DNA of 64,000 bases from Gnetum montanum (GCA_015680685.1 MNCI01005856.1:405868-469867), one strand, 5' to 3'. Numbered from the stretch's first letter, positions 1-11,330 are shown. Made by a program: numbers and translations. The notes: generated by a model from the letters alone, not told the origin.

Positions 1-978
1 ATCCTAGTAGAAGTTCATAACCTCGAAAGCTTGTGAAGTAGAGGCTTTATGGCTCTTCAAATCCTTTGTTAGGTCCTAAATCATTTGGAAAGCTTGATCT
101 AGGCCCTTTGGTGGCCTGATTAGCTACAAGGCTGGTACATATGCTTGTGGCATCTATTGTGAGGCTTGTGTCCTCACTATGGTTTGCAAGATGGAAGAAA
201 GAGGTTGTGCTAGTACCTAGTCCAAAAATGGAATAAAGGGGTTGTATGACCCCTGAGTTTCTTGGGGTTGCATGGTGGACATCACACAAGTAGCTAATGG
301 ATTTTTGGTGGTAAAGACCATTGTTGATGGTTGTATAGATTATGATTGTGTAGCGAATGACATTAACGAGTTATAGGTTATCAATTGTGGTATTGTTTGG
401 GTCTAATGAGTGGCCATGACTAGTGTGGGACTAGCCATGGTGGGGTAGGAGGGAGTGGAAGATGAAAGCACCACACCCATGGAGAAAACAAAAGCATTAG
501 AGGAAGGTGTCATGACCTTATGGGATGTTTGTTGGAATAATCCTCATAGGATATTTCTAGGCTTAGATTCTAACTTAAATTCATCCTCCTCTTCCTATTA
601 TTCTTTATAGCTATGCTTGTCATCTTCCTCTTCCATTGTAATTAATTGAACTAGGATGTTGACATAGATATCATTGAGGGGTATTTGGTCATACGGGAAA
701 GGAACATACTCCTTCCCATCCCTATATATGAGCTCAAACTCCCATTTTTCCTCTACTTTGACATGAGGAATCATGAGGCCAACTTGCATTTTGATGAAAA
801 CGTAGTAATAATGATCCTTCTTTATGGCTATAAAGTGAGGACTTTCCCATCTAACCCTTAAGGATCACCTACACTCGATGATACTAGGGTCTTTGGAGAC
901 ATAAACCCTCATGGCTTATTGGCTAGGATCTTTGCTAGTGAGGGTGAGGGAAAACTTGGTGGGTTGTGGAAAAGACAT
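1..978 (-). pseudogene. Degenerate gag-like reading frame, family unknown, truncated by window edge
   Basis: One frame can be followed from an ATG at 978 to the window edge, about 326 codons, with no net frameshift. It begins MSFPQPTKFSLTLTSK and later contains GLMIPHVKVEEKWEFEL and YVPFPYDQIPLNDIY (within 598-789). The C-terminal part is rich in Gln, Ser, Thr and Pro. About a dozen stops interrupt it, and each is TAA, TAG or TGA where CAA, CAG or CGA would fit, so C-to-T decay explains them. I do not recognise the family. The Gln/Pro-rich tail and the repeat-rich setting suggest a retroelement structural (gag-like) protein, but I see no zinc knuckle and no protease. A decayed host gene is the alternative. 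Confidence 0.45.
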
Positions 979-1009
979 GGTTATCTTGCTGAAAATGGCT
1001 TTAAAAGGC

Positions 1010-1640
1010 TATAAATGATTAAATAGAAGTAAATTTTAGCAAATGGAATTCAAAAATATTTAAAATGAAGAAAAAATAGCTGAAAATATAGTAGTTACTA
1101 AAATTAGTAAGTGGGGGTAAAGGGGGTTTACCCCTTTAACAAAAATGCAAAGCTGAAAAAGTTGGTAACAAGCCTTACCCATGCTAGCCTCCTAACTACC
1201 TCTACATTGGGTATGATAGTCGGGAAAAGGAGGGATGAGATAATCGGAATTTCATACCTTCTAGCCTAATGTTGACAAGGGGGAAAGGTTGAAAATTACA
1301 AATGCAAAAATGTCTTAAAACATATTATAAATGGTAATAATAGAGGTAAATATCAATAAGTGGAATTCAAAAATGATCAAAGGAAATAAAAATAGCTGAA
1401 AATGAAGTACTTACTATACTTAGTAAGTGGGGGGTAAATGGGTCTTACCCCTTTACCTAAAATGGAAAGCTAGAAGAGTTGGTAATAAGCCTCATCAGTG
1501 ATGGGCCTCTTAACTACCTCTACGCTGGGTATGGCAAGGGAGAAAGAAAAGGGGGGTGAGATGATGGAAATCTCACACCTTGTAATCCTACGTTGATGAG
1601 GAGGAAGGCAAAAAACCAAATTGGAAACTTGATATTTCTC
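1010..1640. repeat. Two-unit tandem repeat, about 315 bp per unit
   Basis: Positions about 1,019-1,335 and 1,336-1,640 align along their length. Both carry the string TGGAATTCAAAAAT, then AATAGCTGAAAAT, then a TTACTA...TAGTAA palindrome followed by GTGGGGG, and then TTACCCCTTTA. They then share an AACTACCTCTAC block and a closing ACGTTGA-like or TGTTGA-like block. The copies are strongly diverged. No function is evident. They lie just upstream, on the minus strand, of the gag-like pseudogene, so they could be leader sequence of the same element. Confidence 0.6.
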
Positions 1641-2109
1641 CACTAGCACTAGTTTTGGGAGGCTGCTAATTTTCTCAACTAGGAAAGATGGGGGAAAGTT
1701 GACTTCCAAAAGTTTAGTAATTTCCCAAAGGGTTTCATCACCAACTTTGAAAACTAGAAAAAATTGAAATTGAGAGCAAGAAGGAAAATGGGGAAGGGGT
1801 TCAACACTAGCTTTGGGCTGAAAAATTCATCATAGGTGCTACAAAAGGCCATCACCCAACCACCTGCAACTTCTATGATACAGTTTTGGTCATAGGGAAG
1901 AAGGGACATTATTGATCTTTTCAAGATTTTGGTGGGATGTTAATGTTGGCGTTGAAATTCATAGCAATTGTTTTAAAAATATTGAAAACCTGAATGCCTA
2001 CAACTTCCATGATGGGCTTTGATTACAGGGATGGATGAGTTGCAATGTTGGGTTTTGAAGGTTTCAAAGGTTTTAATGTTAAAATTGTAGATTTTTGGAA
2101 TAAAAGGCA
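1641..2109. other. Unassigned stretch between two repeat blocks
   Basis: No recognisable gene. A short minus-strand open stretch (to 1,709) overlaps the second 315-bp unit and resembles no family I know. It may be leader sequence of the minus-strand element whose gag-like frame starts at 978. Confidence 0.3.
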
Positions 2110-5020
2110 ATGTTGGTAATAAGGAAAACTAATTTAGGTGTAGAAATTGGGTGGAGGCCCTCCTTCTAGCACTAAGAAAATTGTTGTGACAAAAAGAATT
2201 GATCATTAAAAAGATCGATGGATCTAGTGTAGAAGCCTCAACCTCAGATTTCCAAGGCCTCCACAAAAATAAAAATTGGATCCGAGGTGCACTGGTCAGT
2301 CTAATAGATCAACCAAGGACTTGGGGGATTGCAAAATAGTGTAATAAAATGGAATGCTGAAATTGATAATATATTGAATAATGCATAGAAAATAAACAAA
2401 TATATTTTGTATACAAAACCTAAAACTTAGAACTTTATTGAGAAAACATAAAGAAAAAGCTAGAGAAATGTGTACAAATAGTGCCTAAATGGATAGCAAG
2501 GGGGTTCACTTTGATGGAGGTTTAGGGTTTGTTAAAGTTAATGTAGTCAACTTTGTGATCTAAATGTCTTGCCACTCTCAATGGTATCAAACCTCCTATG
2601 CTGCTACCTCATATCCACAACTTGGTTATTACTGGGGTTTGAGAAAAGTGAGAAATTTGGCTATCAAATTACTCCATTGTGGGGGTTGGAAGCCCTAGAA
2701 ATATAGCCTTGAGACCAAAATCTCACAAGTTTCAAGGCTATGATGCTTCCATGTTGGGATTCAAGAGACTGCAAACATGGAAGAATGCAAGAGCTCTTAA
2801 GTGCTTGAGAATGCCTCAGTGTAGAACCATGGAAAAATTATGGAATCTTGAAAAAAAAAACCTAAACCCATAAATGATGTTTGAGGTTGGTTTTTATAGG
2901 TTGTAGGTCATGAATGGGGCTACAAAATAGTTGTAATTTGAATGTGATTTAGTTGCATAATGGCTGAAAATTGGCTGTAATTTTGCTACAAATTTCTGCC
3001 TTGTATAGTTGAGATGGATCCCCAAATTTTGTGGGTTACTATATATAGTAAGTGCCTTCCCAAAATGGTCATTCTATTTACTATAAATAGTAATGGGGGC
3101 ACACCTTCTACACTGAGCCTTCTGCCATCCTGGTTGAAGTGGTTGGTCAACATTGGAATGCAAGGAGTATTGAAATCTAGTTATTGTGGCTTCGACACTA
3201 GGAGCATGTAGTTTGCACATTGGGGGAAAAGTTTCCAAACTTAGGGAAAGCCCCCTATTCCTCCATGTTGAGGGTAGGTAAGATCTACCCCCTACAAGTT
3301 TTTCCAATGTAGAAAAATCTATACCCCTCAAAAAAGCCCCATCAAATTGCCATTTTTGGCATTTAAAAAGGCATTTTTGACATCCCCCCCAAGCCAAAAT
3401 ATAGATACTAGCTAATGTTTTTCACTTAGGGAATGAGGATTTGACCGCTTATGAGGCATTTCTCAACCCCAAAAGTATAAATTATGTGAAATTTCTTACT
3501 ATGGATTATAATCTTCACATTTACAATGAAGTTTTGCCTTGAGTTTCATGGGGTGAAAGTGACATGATGAAAATTGGCTATAACATGCAAATTTATGTGG
3601 TGTTTCACGTGCAAGTGGCAACATTGGAAACTGGAAAAGATAGATATGATCATAGAAATTAGGCAAAGGCCCTCCTTCTAGCATAAAAAATCTATTGCAA
3701 TTGGAAAAATTGATCATTGGAAAACCAAGAGATCCAACATAGCACCCTCAATCATGAATCCTCAAGGCATCCAAAAAATGGGAATTGAGATACCTTGGAC
3801 AATCCAATAGATCACTTAGGGACTTAAAAAATGAAAAAACAAGAGTTAAGAAAATAAAATACAAAAAAATATAGATCTAAAATACAACAAGCAAATGCAG
3901 GTAGCACATAAAATAAAAATTGGAAAACTTTATTTAAAATAATAAAGGTCAAGTTTTAGAAATGTGTACAAGTAATGCCCATGAGAGAGAAAAGAAGAGT
4001 TCATTGGGGCAAGATTTTAGAGCCCATTGAAGCCAATGTGATTTGCTCCATGATCTGGATGCTCAACCACTCTTGATGTTATTGAACTTCCTTTGCTGCA
4101 ACTTTAGATGTATGGCTTGGGTTATTGTTGGGGAATGAGAAAAGTGAGAAACTTAGCTACTAGGTTACTCCACACTAGGGGCTGGAAATTCCATAAATTT
4201 ATCATTGACACCAAAAATCCACAAGTCTCAGGAGGGTTGTAAAGGGGGTAACAAGGTTGCAAGGGTTCCATGGTAGAAGGCTTCAAGAAGCTACTTTTCT
4301 GTAGGGTTACAAGAGCTCTTAGAAGATAAAATTACCAAATACTTGAAAGTGCGAAAGTGTGGAACCTTGAAATGGTGTTGGGGTGTTGGTTTTATAGGTT
4401 TTGAGCCATGATTTTTGCTACAAATAGGCTGCAAAAGTTTTCAAATTTCTACCTCGTATAGGTGAGATTGGTGCCCAAAGTTTAGGGGTTACCATATATA
4501 GTAAGTGTCATCCCCCATGTCCATTCCATTTACTATAAATATTAACAAGGGGATACCTTCTACACTGGAGGTAGATGTTCCATGTTAAGCCTTCTACCAT
4601 CCTTGCTGGTGTGGTTGGTCAACTTTGAGTTCATTGACATGCAAAAATCTTGTTCATGTAGCTTCCATGCTAGGGGCATGTAGTTTTCACATTGGGGATG
4701 AAGCCTCCACATTGGGGGTAGGTGAGATTTAAACCCCTATAGATGTTTCTAGCATAGAAAATTTTATAACCCTCATAAAACCCATCAAATTGTCATTTTT
4801 GACATTCCAAATGGCATTTTTGACATCCAAGCTCAAATATAGATACTAGGCGACTTTATTCACTTGGGGAATAAGGCTTCATGTGAGATTGCATGTGAGA
4901 TTGCATCTTGTTGATTACAATCTTCACATTTACAATGAATTTTTTCCTTGGGTTTCATGGGGTGAAGGTTACATGGTGAAAAATGGTTATAACATGCAAA
5001 TTTTCATGCTGTTTCAGTGA
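2110..5020. repeat. Contiguous tandem duplication, two units of about 1.5 kb
   Basis: Unit I (about 2,110-3,616) and unit II (about 3,617-5,020) align with an offset near 1,507 bases. Shared landmarks include GGCCCTCCTTCTAGC (2,157 and 3,668), GATCCCCAAATT-like blocks, a TTACTATATATAGTAA-type palindrome (3,036; 4,489), TTACTATAAATAGTAA (3,078; diverged at 4,530), CACTGAGCCTTCTGCC-like text, and AACATGCAAATTT near each end (3,593; 4,993). The units abut with no internal domain between them. This fits two fused LTRs, or one tandem duplication. Orientation and family are unknown. Short open frames inside are not convincing genes. Confidence 0.65.
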
Positions 5021-5139
5021 CCCTCGTAGGAATACTCTTATCTTGGGTTCTATCATACTTAATTTCTAATGTAACCCAAGATTTCTTTTCTTCCTCTTGT
5101 TTTATCAATGCTCCCACTTCTTTATTCCCCACATTATCC

Positions 5140-5420
5140 TTTGAACCATTATTTCCAGAAACTACCTCCTTCCATTTTTCAAATGTTGTTTAAATTTTGA
5201 TAATAAAAGCTTCATATTTGACCTTGTTGTTAATTAAAGGAAAAGATAGAGAAACATGCCTTGAAAATCTTTGGAGAATCATCATTCACTAAAACTACTT
5301 TGGCTCTTGCACCTTTGGAGTTACAAAAACCATCAAAGTATAGCTACCACTTACTCTTATCTTGAGATTCCTCTTTTTCCAAGTTATAAATTTCTTGGAG
5401 TGTGCAAATTTTGGATTCAA
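5140..5420 (-). pseudogene. Ty3/gypsy RNase H fragment (element Gyp-K)
   Basis: The minus strand reads a fragment typical of the Ty3 RNase H domain: YFDGF, then KVQEPK or KGARAK depending on frame, then VLVNDDSPK, and after a frameshift NNKVKYEAFIIKI, the counterpart of the family's NNxAEYEALI motif. RNase H degrades the RNA strand of the RNA/DNA hybrid during reverse transcription. Stops and frameshifts make it non-functional. On the minus strand it lies downstream of the protease at 12,203-12,720, with element A inserted between. The reverse transcriptase that should separate them is missing, so a deletion preceded or accompanied the insertion. Confidence 0.65.
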
Positions 5421-5504
5421 AAGATTTTTTTTAAAAAACTTTATTTTCTTCATTTGAAGTAATTTTTTCAATCATCAAAGGTTTACTAGGTATGTATATT
5501 TGAT

Positions 5505-6359
5505 TTATGAGTCATGAATTTGCTGGTTGTCATATCACAACTATGATATCACAGCCGAAGCGCTATTGTAGCTGTGATATCACAGCTGATGCGATATCAC
5601 GTATAAAATATCATAGCCGACGTGATATTGTGGCTTGTCTCTCATCTATAAATAAGAGGTAGACAGATGAGTTTAGGCATCTAGTTTTTAGTTCCTTACC
5701 CAAACTCTTAGAGGTTTTCCTTCTTAGAGTTAGAATTATTTCCTAGTGTATGCTCGCAATGTGGTGATTGTAATTGTACGACATCCTTTATTTGAGTGTG
5801 ATGTACTTGAACATGTACATGACCACTAATAAAGATTGAGATTACTTCATCATTGTAGCATTCACTTTGTTTAATTATTTAATGAATTGTTATTTACTGC
5901 TTTCCTAGTTAATCTCTCTTACCCTTATCTCATGTTAAAACGTAGAAGGAGCATTTAAGTGTGACTACTTGGTAACCCAGTAGCATACCTAGGATTTGTG
6001 CTTGGTAACCCCAGTGGTAGTTGTGCATGAATTCCAAGATGTGTATGGATAATCAAGGAATGGAGGCTCATCACACTTAGGCTAGTTTAGATTCTCTTAC
6101 CCTCTTTCTCCTAGATTAGTTAATATTACTTTCCATTACCTTTAGGAGTAGCATTAGGATGAAAACCCATCATACACCTCACTCTAGACTAAGCCATACA
6201 TGACAAAGCTAATACTAGTCCAGGTGGGAAGACAGAGAACTGCGAACTAAGGCCAACTATCTAGATGCCACAACTAGTCCATTTGTGAAGATTGACTTGA
6301 TCTTACGTGTAACTCTCATATTCATATGGTTGAGTGTAGGGGTACCTCGTCACTCATCA
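5505..6359 (+). repeat. 5' LTR of element A
   Basis: Matches 11,331-12,202 along its length. It starts TTATGAGTCATG (the 3' LTR has TGATGAGTCATG) and ends CACTCATCA. The U3 holds a cluster of GATATC-centred sites (about 5,525-5,640) followed by TATAAATA at 5,647-5,654. Downstream landmarks shared with B are GGTGATTGTAATTGTA, TTGGTAACCCAGTAG and CATATGGTTGAGTGTAGG. Confidence 0.85.
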
Positions 6360-6360
6360 T

Positions 6361-6378
6361 TAGCACCGTTGCCGGGGA
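6361..6378 (+). other. Primer binding site, tRNA-Asp type (element A)
   Basis: TAGCACCGTTGCCGGGGA lies one base after the LTR end. It differs at two positions from the complement of the plant tRNA-Asp 3' end, the primer used by Athila-group elements. Both differences are G-to-A. Confidence 0.8.
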
Positions 6379-6500
6379 CGGTGCTAGTTATCTAGATTAG
6401 TTATATCATACAAGGTCACTGTAAAGGACTTAACGATATATCTTTTACAAAGAATTAATTCTAAAATGTCACATATAAATTCACACACAACTTCACAAAC

Positions 6501-8476
6501 ATGCCTCTCCTACACGATTATAATAATTTCACACTTAGTGAGGAATTTCATTGGAGAACCAACGAACTATATGATGATGAAGATTAGAGTACACAACCTA
6601 AAGTGAGGGTTTCTTATAAACATGAATGAAAGCAACGTCATCCCAACACATGAAATCCTAACCTACCAGATGATAATGAACCCACATTAGCCACTACAAG
6701 CCTAACACAAATACAAGAGGCTATTTGAATCTCATGTAGGCATCATAAAGGGAGCTTTCTACCCAGGCTTGATTTAAACAACTTCCCTATTTTTTTAGGA
6801 GGTTATGAATTAGATCTGCATCAACATTTACAAGCCTTCTACGATGCTTGCACATGGAACAACATTGATAACGAGTGGCAAAAACTTAAGCTCTTTCCTA
6901 TGACACTCATTGACCAAGCAAAAGTATGGTATAGATCATTAAAACAAAATTCAATATGATGTTGGTCAACAATGGTAGAAGTCTTTAACAAAAAATATCA
7001 AACCTATGCAAGAGTGTTAGCCTTGAGGAAACAAATCCAAAAGTGGAAACAAGCACAACATGAACCCTTGGACATGGCCTTAGAAAGATATTATGCACTA
7101 TTAAACAAATGTCCAGGCCATGGGTTTTCTGAGGAAAGGCTAATGTATCATATCATTGATGGGCTACATAATGAAACAAGAGAGACCTTAGGGATGTAGG
7201 CCCAAAGTCAATTATATGAACTATGAACCCATCAAGTCCAAGAGCTTATTAAGTGGGTAGCAAAAGAAGAAGGAGAAATGGCTATATGGGAGAGTGTTTG
7301 AAAACATCAACGGGACCAAAATCTCAACTTAAGAAAGGTCCATGATCATAAAAAGGAGGAATCAACTTATCACAATGAGAAAGAACCATCTTTGCTCATA
7401 CAAAAATTGTTAGAAGAAGCCAAGGCAAAGATCAATAAGATGTTGGAATGGATGTATAAAAAGTATGGAGAATTTATCAACACTATTGGAGATAGAGTGT
7501 TGACAACTCAAGAAGCAGGACAAAACATTAGACAATTGGAAAGAAGGAATAAGGAAAATAAGAGCTCAACTGCCAATCATATGTATGAATGCAACATATG
7601 TCTGTACGATCACCCCAAGTGCCAATGTAAAATATTGTTACATTTACATGAGCATTATGGAAACATGTTACATCTAGATTTTGTATAGAGATATTGTGTT
7701 CGATCATAGTGGCAACAATCCCAGTCATGGGGGATACCACCACTAAACTAGAGACACCCTTCATATCATCTGAACCCAAATGCTTATCTTGTTCAACACC
7801 CTATTTCTCCAATTGGGCTAATGCACTTTATCTCACCACAATACCATTCTCCTAAAACTATCAGCCCATGTCCTCAACACAACCACCGCCTTATGCACCT
7901 TATACTCCTTGTAATTTTCAACATTCTCATCCTTTCCCTCCATCACCACCAACTGTTCCTAAGGCGCCTGCACCATAGTGACAACCTCCAAACGTTACTT
8001 GTGCTAATATTACCAATGGCAGTGAGAGGCCTCCTCAACATCAAAATAATCCCTTCTTTAAACATGACTGCAATAAGGGACAACATAATTCCAAGGCCAT
8101 TGTACCCTCCAACTTAGCATAATTCCCACACTGTGGTGCACCCTTACCTTCAAACCCAACACCTCATGTCACTTCATCAGGGCCACCAACTCACACTCCA
8201 ACAACCACATGGCCCAATGAACACAGAAATGGAGAGTGACAACCTGATCCTTGCATACCATCTAACATTTTTAAATATCATAGTGGGTCAACTTGTTATC
8301 CAGAAAGTACATCATATAAATTGCCCCACTATGCTTACTATAATCAAGTGTGTGAACCCCGATGGGGTAAGTATGGCCAAGTTCCAATACTTTCAACATG
8401 CAAGGACCCTCATATTTCATTTATTAATCCTTTCCATCCTCAACTGATTAGTTATGAGGGATATCCCTCATTTTAA
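6501..8476 (+). pseudogene. gag: gag of element A (decayed)
   Basis: Structural protein that forms the particle packaging the element's RNA. The start ATG at 6,501 is chosen because B has the matching ATG at 32,414 with the same following residues (SEE, HWRTNELYD). The capsid-like core includes LDLNNFPIFLGGYELDLHQ (near residue 90), ACTWNNIDNEWQKLKL, AKVWYRSL and YHIIDGLHNETRETLG. A zinc-knuckle-like CNICLYDHPKCQC sits near residue 363 (CX2CX3HX4C). A Pro/Gln/Tyr-rich tail follows. Premature stops and at least one frameshift in the tail break it. It keeps about 24 codons (around 6,985-7,090) that B has lost. The last residues resemble the end of pol in element F, as if pol had been cut out. 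Confidence 0.75.
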
Positions 8477-9212
8477 TAACAAGCAGGATTAATAAATATT
8501 TTTCATTTTCTTTAATTTTTTAGTTTTTGTTTTCCATCTTTTCATTTTTCAACTTCTTGTTTTATCTTTTTGTCTTTTTGGTATTTTTGTCTTTTCACAT
8601 TTTTTATAAGTAATCTCATCTACGAATAAGAAATTCATGTGGCTTGTTGGTTGAGGTGTGTTCTATGTTATTAAGTTTCGAGTGAGCAATTATTTGGACA
8701 ATGAGCCCATTACACCCACTCATCCATTCTACAAATAAGAGGTTCTGTTCGAGGGTATAGTGATATTCTTGACATTCTTAAAGACCAAAAATTAATTTTG
8801 TGTTCATTGTACCTAGAATGAAGAAGGATGGACCAAGAGGAAATGATTAGGGTGTGACATCAAGGGGACTTGTGGATTCTCTTTGGTGACATTTGTGGGA
8901 GTTATCATTCAATGTGGTCGTACTAAGATCCTTGTAGATCTAACAAAAAATGGGAGTAGGAGTAATAAAAAAGGCACTAAAAAATCGAATGTTGTTCTAA
9001 GGGGTCTCACTGGAAAGACATGCACCCATGCTTGAAGGTTGGTAGCTTCTATGGATTTAGTATGAAAAAAAAAAGAGAAGAGAAAAAAAAACAAACACAA
9101 AGAAAGTGCCACAAAACAAAAATCACTCCTCCCTTGAACAAAATGTCAAGTGATCATACTCCTTGTTTTTATGGTACTCTCATAGTCGCTCATCATGGGA
9201 TGAAACAATGCA

Positions 9213-9473
9213 GTGTCACTAATCAGAGGAATTGACTTGGTCCTGATCTTGGAACGATGGGTTAATGACACCTTAATCATGATTTACACACAGGATTCAT
9301 TGTGCCCTGTGTCAGTTACCTCATGCCCAATCTCTACAATCCCTTTCTCTAGTTCATCTCATCTCACTAGTTCTATAATTTTATCTTGTGTCATTTCTAA
9401 CATAGAATTCTTACCTCATTTTGGTGATATTTACATGTGTGTGTTTTGTGGAGTTACTGTGGATTACATTTAA
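9213..9473 (+). CDS. Small open frame conserved in elements A and B
   Basis: An uninterrupted 86-codon frame, read here from MSLIRGIDLVLILE to VFCGVTVDYI. B carries a colinear, gap-free frame at 35,020-35,280 with about two thirds of residues identical and the same stop position. It stays open in both copies while gag and ORF2 are full of stops. The start is uncertain, since the first codon here may be non-ATG. The differences change residues freely, so selection is not shown; chance openness in a TA-poor stretch is a real alternative. No known domain; one mildly hydrophobic stretch in the middle. Confidence 0.25.
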   Translation: MSLIRGIDLVLILERWVNDTLIMIYTQDSLCPVSVTSCPISTIPFSSSSHLTSSIILSCVISNIEFLPHFGDIYMCVFCGVTVDYI

Positions 9474-10357
9474 CACTTCTAGTGCCCACGGACACTTTAA
9501 GTGTGGTTACTCAAGGGCATTATAGGTAAGAACCTGCTTTGGGGAGGACCCACTTGTGTAATCTTTCATAATCTTCACTTATGACATAGCTCATACACAC
9601 CAGTTCTTATCCTTATCATAATTTTTCAGAATGTTCTTTCCATATTACTATCCCTTTGATTCAATGTTCCTATGAATCATCACATAGCCTTTCTCTCTAC
9701 CATCCAATGCCCTTATTGATAAATTCCACACCATCATAATTTTCGTGCCTTAAGAACTAGTTGAATTACCCTGGAACCTTTTAACAATCATTCAGATGTC
9801 CTTATTCTACATCATTTAATTTCAAAGAAATATTAAAAATTTCGGTACATTCTCTAAGTGCCCTAACTTTGATGAAAATATATATACATGAATACCCTAT
9901 GCTAATCAACATCATTTGAAACTATTCATGTGGGGGAGTTTTTGGAATTTTTCTCTACGACTTACGATTATGAGACTCTTGCTTGTATACCTATATCTCG
10001 CTCGCTAGTACTCCGATTTTCATTCTGTCTGAACCTACTTGAACCTGAAGTGTTTAGCTTAGTTGTGGGGGAGGGACACATGCCAAATAGCACATAAATT
10101 TTTTAAAATTCATCATCACCCAAAGGACATATTTAAGGGTAATTAGTTGTGAAATTAATAATAGAAGGTGCCAAAAATAATTTCATCCCCTTAGCTATAC
10201 TAGAAAATTAAATTTGAAAACCACCTAACTAAAAATGACTCAACATTATAATCTTTCGGGGACATGTTCTTCCAATAATTAACATCACACGAAAATAAAG
10301 TAAATTAATTAAGGTAAGTAGTAAGGTATAACTTAACTTCAGAAACAACTGTACTAA

Positions 10358-10380
10358 TGCTTGGCCTCGTGTGATTGCAG
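10358..10380 (+). promoter_or_regulatory. Splice-acceptor-like site abutting the ORF2 start (element A)
   Basis: A pyrimidine-leaning stretch ends in GTGTGATTGCAG directly before ATGGCCCC. A branch-point-like ACTAATG lies about 30 bases upstream. B has GTGTTATTGCAG in the same place. A spliced subgenomic RNA, as known for retroviral env, would put the ATG first in the exon. The donor is not identified. Confidence 0.4.
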
Positions 10381-11148
10381 ATGGCCCCGAAACGTGGACA
10401 ACAGAAAGGTCCCACTCAAGGTGGAAGTAAATGACCTAGGAGAGGTGAAGGAAAAGTTCCTACCAAACAACATGTGTAGCAGGAGGAATAATCATTTAGT
10501 CTCTACCAAGAAAACCCTCCGACTGTATAGTCTAGGAAGATAGAAGGAGGAGCGACTGCTGTGGCTGAATAGGGACAACATCTCACATTGCCCCAGGATT
10601 GTGTTTAGGCCATTCATGAGAAGTCCATATTCACTGCAGTGATTGTGGAGTTAAACTTTGGATTGTTTGTAGATTTTTCTCCAGAGGCCATTAGGGATCA
10701 CCTCATAGGGTCCCCATTATGGCCTACCCTCTCTAAAAGCAATTTTTGGTACTTAGGGGAAACACACCAATTTTGGAATAATAAAGAAGAAGGAACCACG
10801 GTTAACAATTATGGTGTGACTATTGATTTCTTTGTTCAAGCCATTTCAGAAGTATTAAACCTTCCAAATACAGGGCCAAAGGTTGCTCAAAACTAGCTGG
10901 AAACTTTTAGAATTGAGCAACTTACTAAACTATTGATAGAGAATAAAAGGGTGGTGAAAGAAAAAGATAAGGATGACTAGGATGCCTCTATGGCACAAGC
11001 ACAAACTTACGCATATGCCAAGGCACTGAAAGCCTTATAAGAGGAGAAACTCCAGACCATACTTCAACACCATCAAATCCTAAGACTTGGAGCTCAAGAA
11101 AAGAGAAAGACACCCATGGAGGAGCCACCTCCACTAGGAACTACATGA
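10381..11148 (+). pseudogene. ORF2 of element A (internally deleted coiled-coil protein)
   Basis: Starts MAPKRGQQKGPTQGGSK, a basic Gly/Lys-rich N-terminus that could serve as a nuclear signal. It then carries a globular part with FSPEAIRDHLIGSPLWPT, WYLGETHQFWNN and AISEVLNLPNTGPKVAQ. After that point it jumps to sequence matching B near residue 565 (FRIEQLTKLLIENK) and again to the extreme C-terminus (LQTILQHHQ, GTT then TGA). The 256-codon frame matches B in register across two large deletions. Stops inside are TGA or TAG/TAA at likely Arg or Gln codons. The globular part resembles the 'putative plant transposon protein' type domain found near Athila-like gags; this is a family resemblance I judge by eye. 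Confidence 0.6.
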
Positions 11149-11318
11149 GTTCCATCCAATTTTTTAATCATAGGATTTTCTTTTGTGTTGTGTCTCAATT
11201 TTTTTCTGAATCCACACTGTGGCATGAATCCATTCTAGTCAGTCAATAATCCCATACCTATCACTGTGTAATCAATGGAGATTGTTCTCACTTTAACTTG
11301 AGGACAAGTTTTCATTCA

Positions 11319-11330
11319 GTCGTGGGGGTA
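11319..11330 (+). other. Polypurine tract of element A
   Basis: AGTCGTGGGGGTA-type sequence directly before the 3' LTR (TGATGAGTC); the same string precedes the 3' LTR of B. It primes plus-strand DNA synthesis. Confidence 0.65.

Larger units (their letters stand above)
8477..10380 (+). other. Non-coding region between gag and ORF2 in element A
   Basis: About 1.9 kb, colinear with 34,286-36,252 of B. It opens with a T-rich tract (8,500-8,610), then blocks shared with the 3' untranslated part of F (AATGAGC... near 8,700 and GTGACATCAAGGGGA near 8,859). It holds an 86-codon open frame (9,213-9,473) and a conserved leader containing GTACTCCGATTTT and TTAGCTTAGT followed by GTGGGGGAGGGACA (near 10,061). 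It ends at a splice-acceptor-like site abutting ORF2. No pol sequence is present. Confidence 0.6.

Noticed and set aside
3074-3717. Minus-strand open frames of 107 and 72 codons in the 1.5-kb repeat
   Set aside because: The second unit has frameshifts and stops at the matching places, and no known domain is seen.
5500-5504. Target duplication for element A (TTGAT or GTATA against GTAGC)
   Set aside because: At most three of five bases agree, which is not convincing.
10313-10380. A short intron from GTAAGT or GTATAA near 10,313-10,326 to the acceptor before ORF2
   Set aside because: It would be only 55-68 bases, below usual plant intron length, and the GTAAGT is not conserved in B. A distant donor is more likely.
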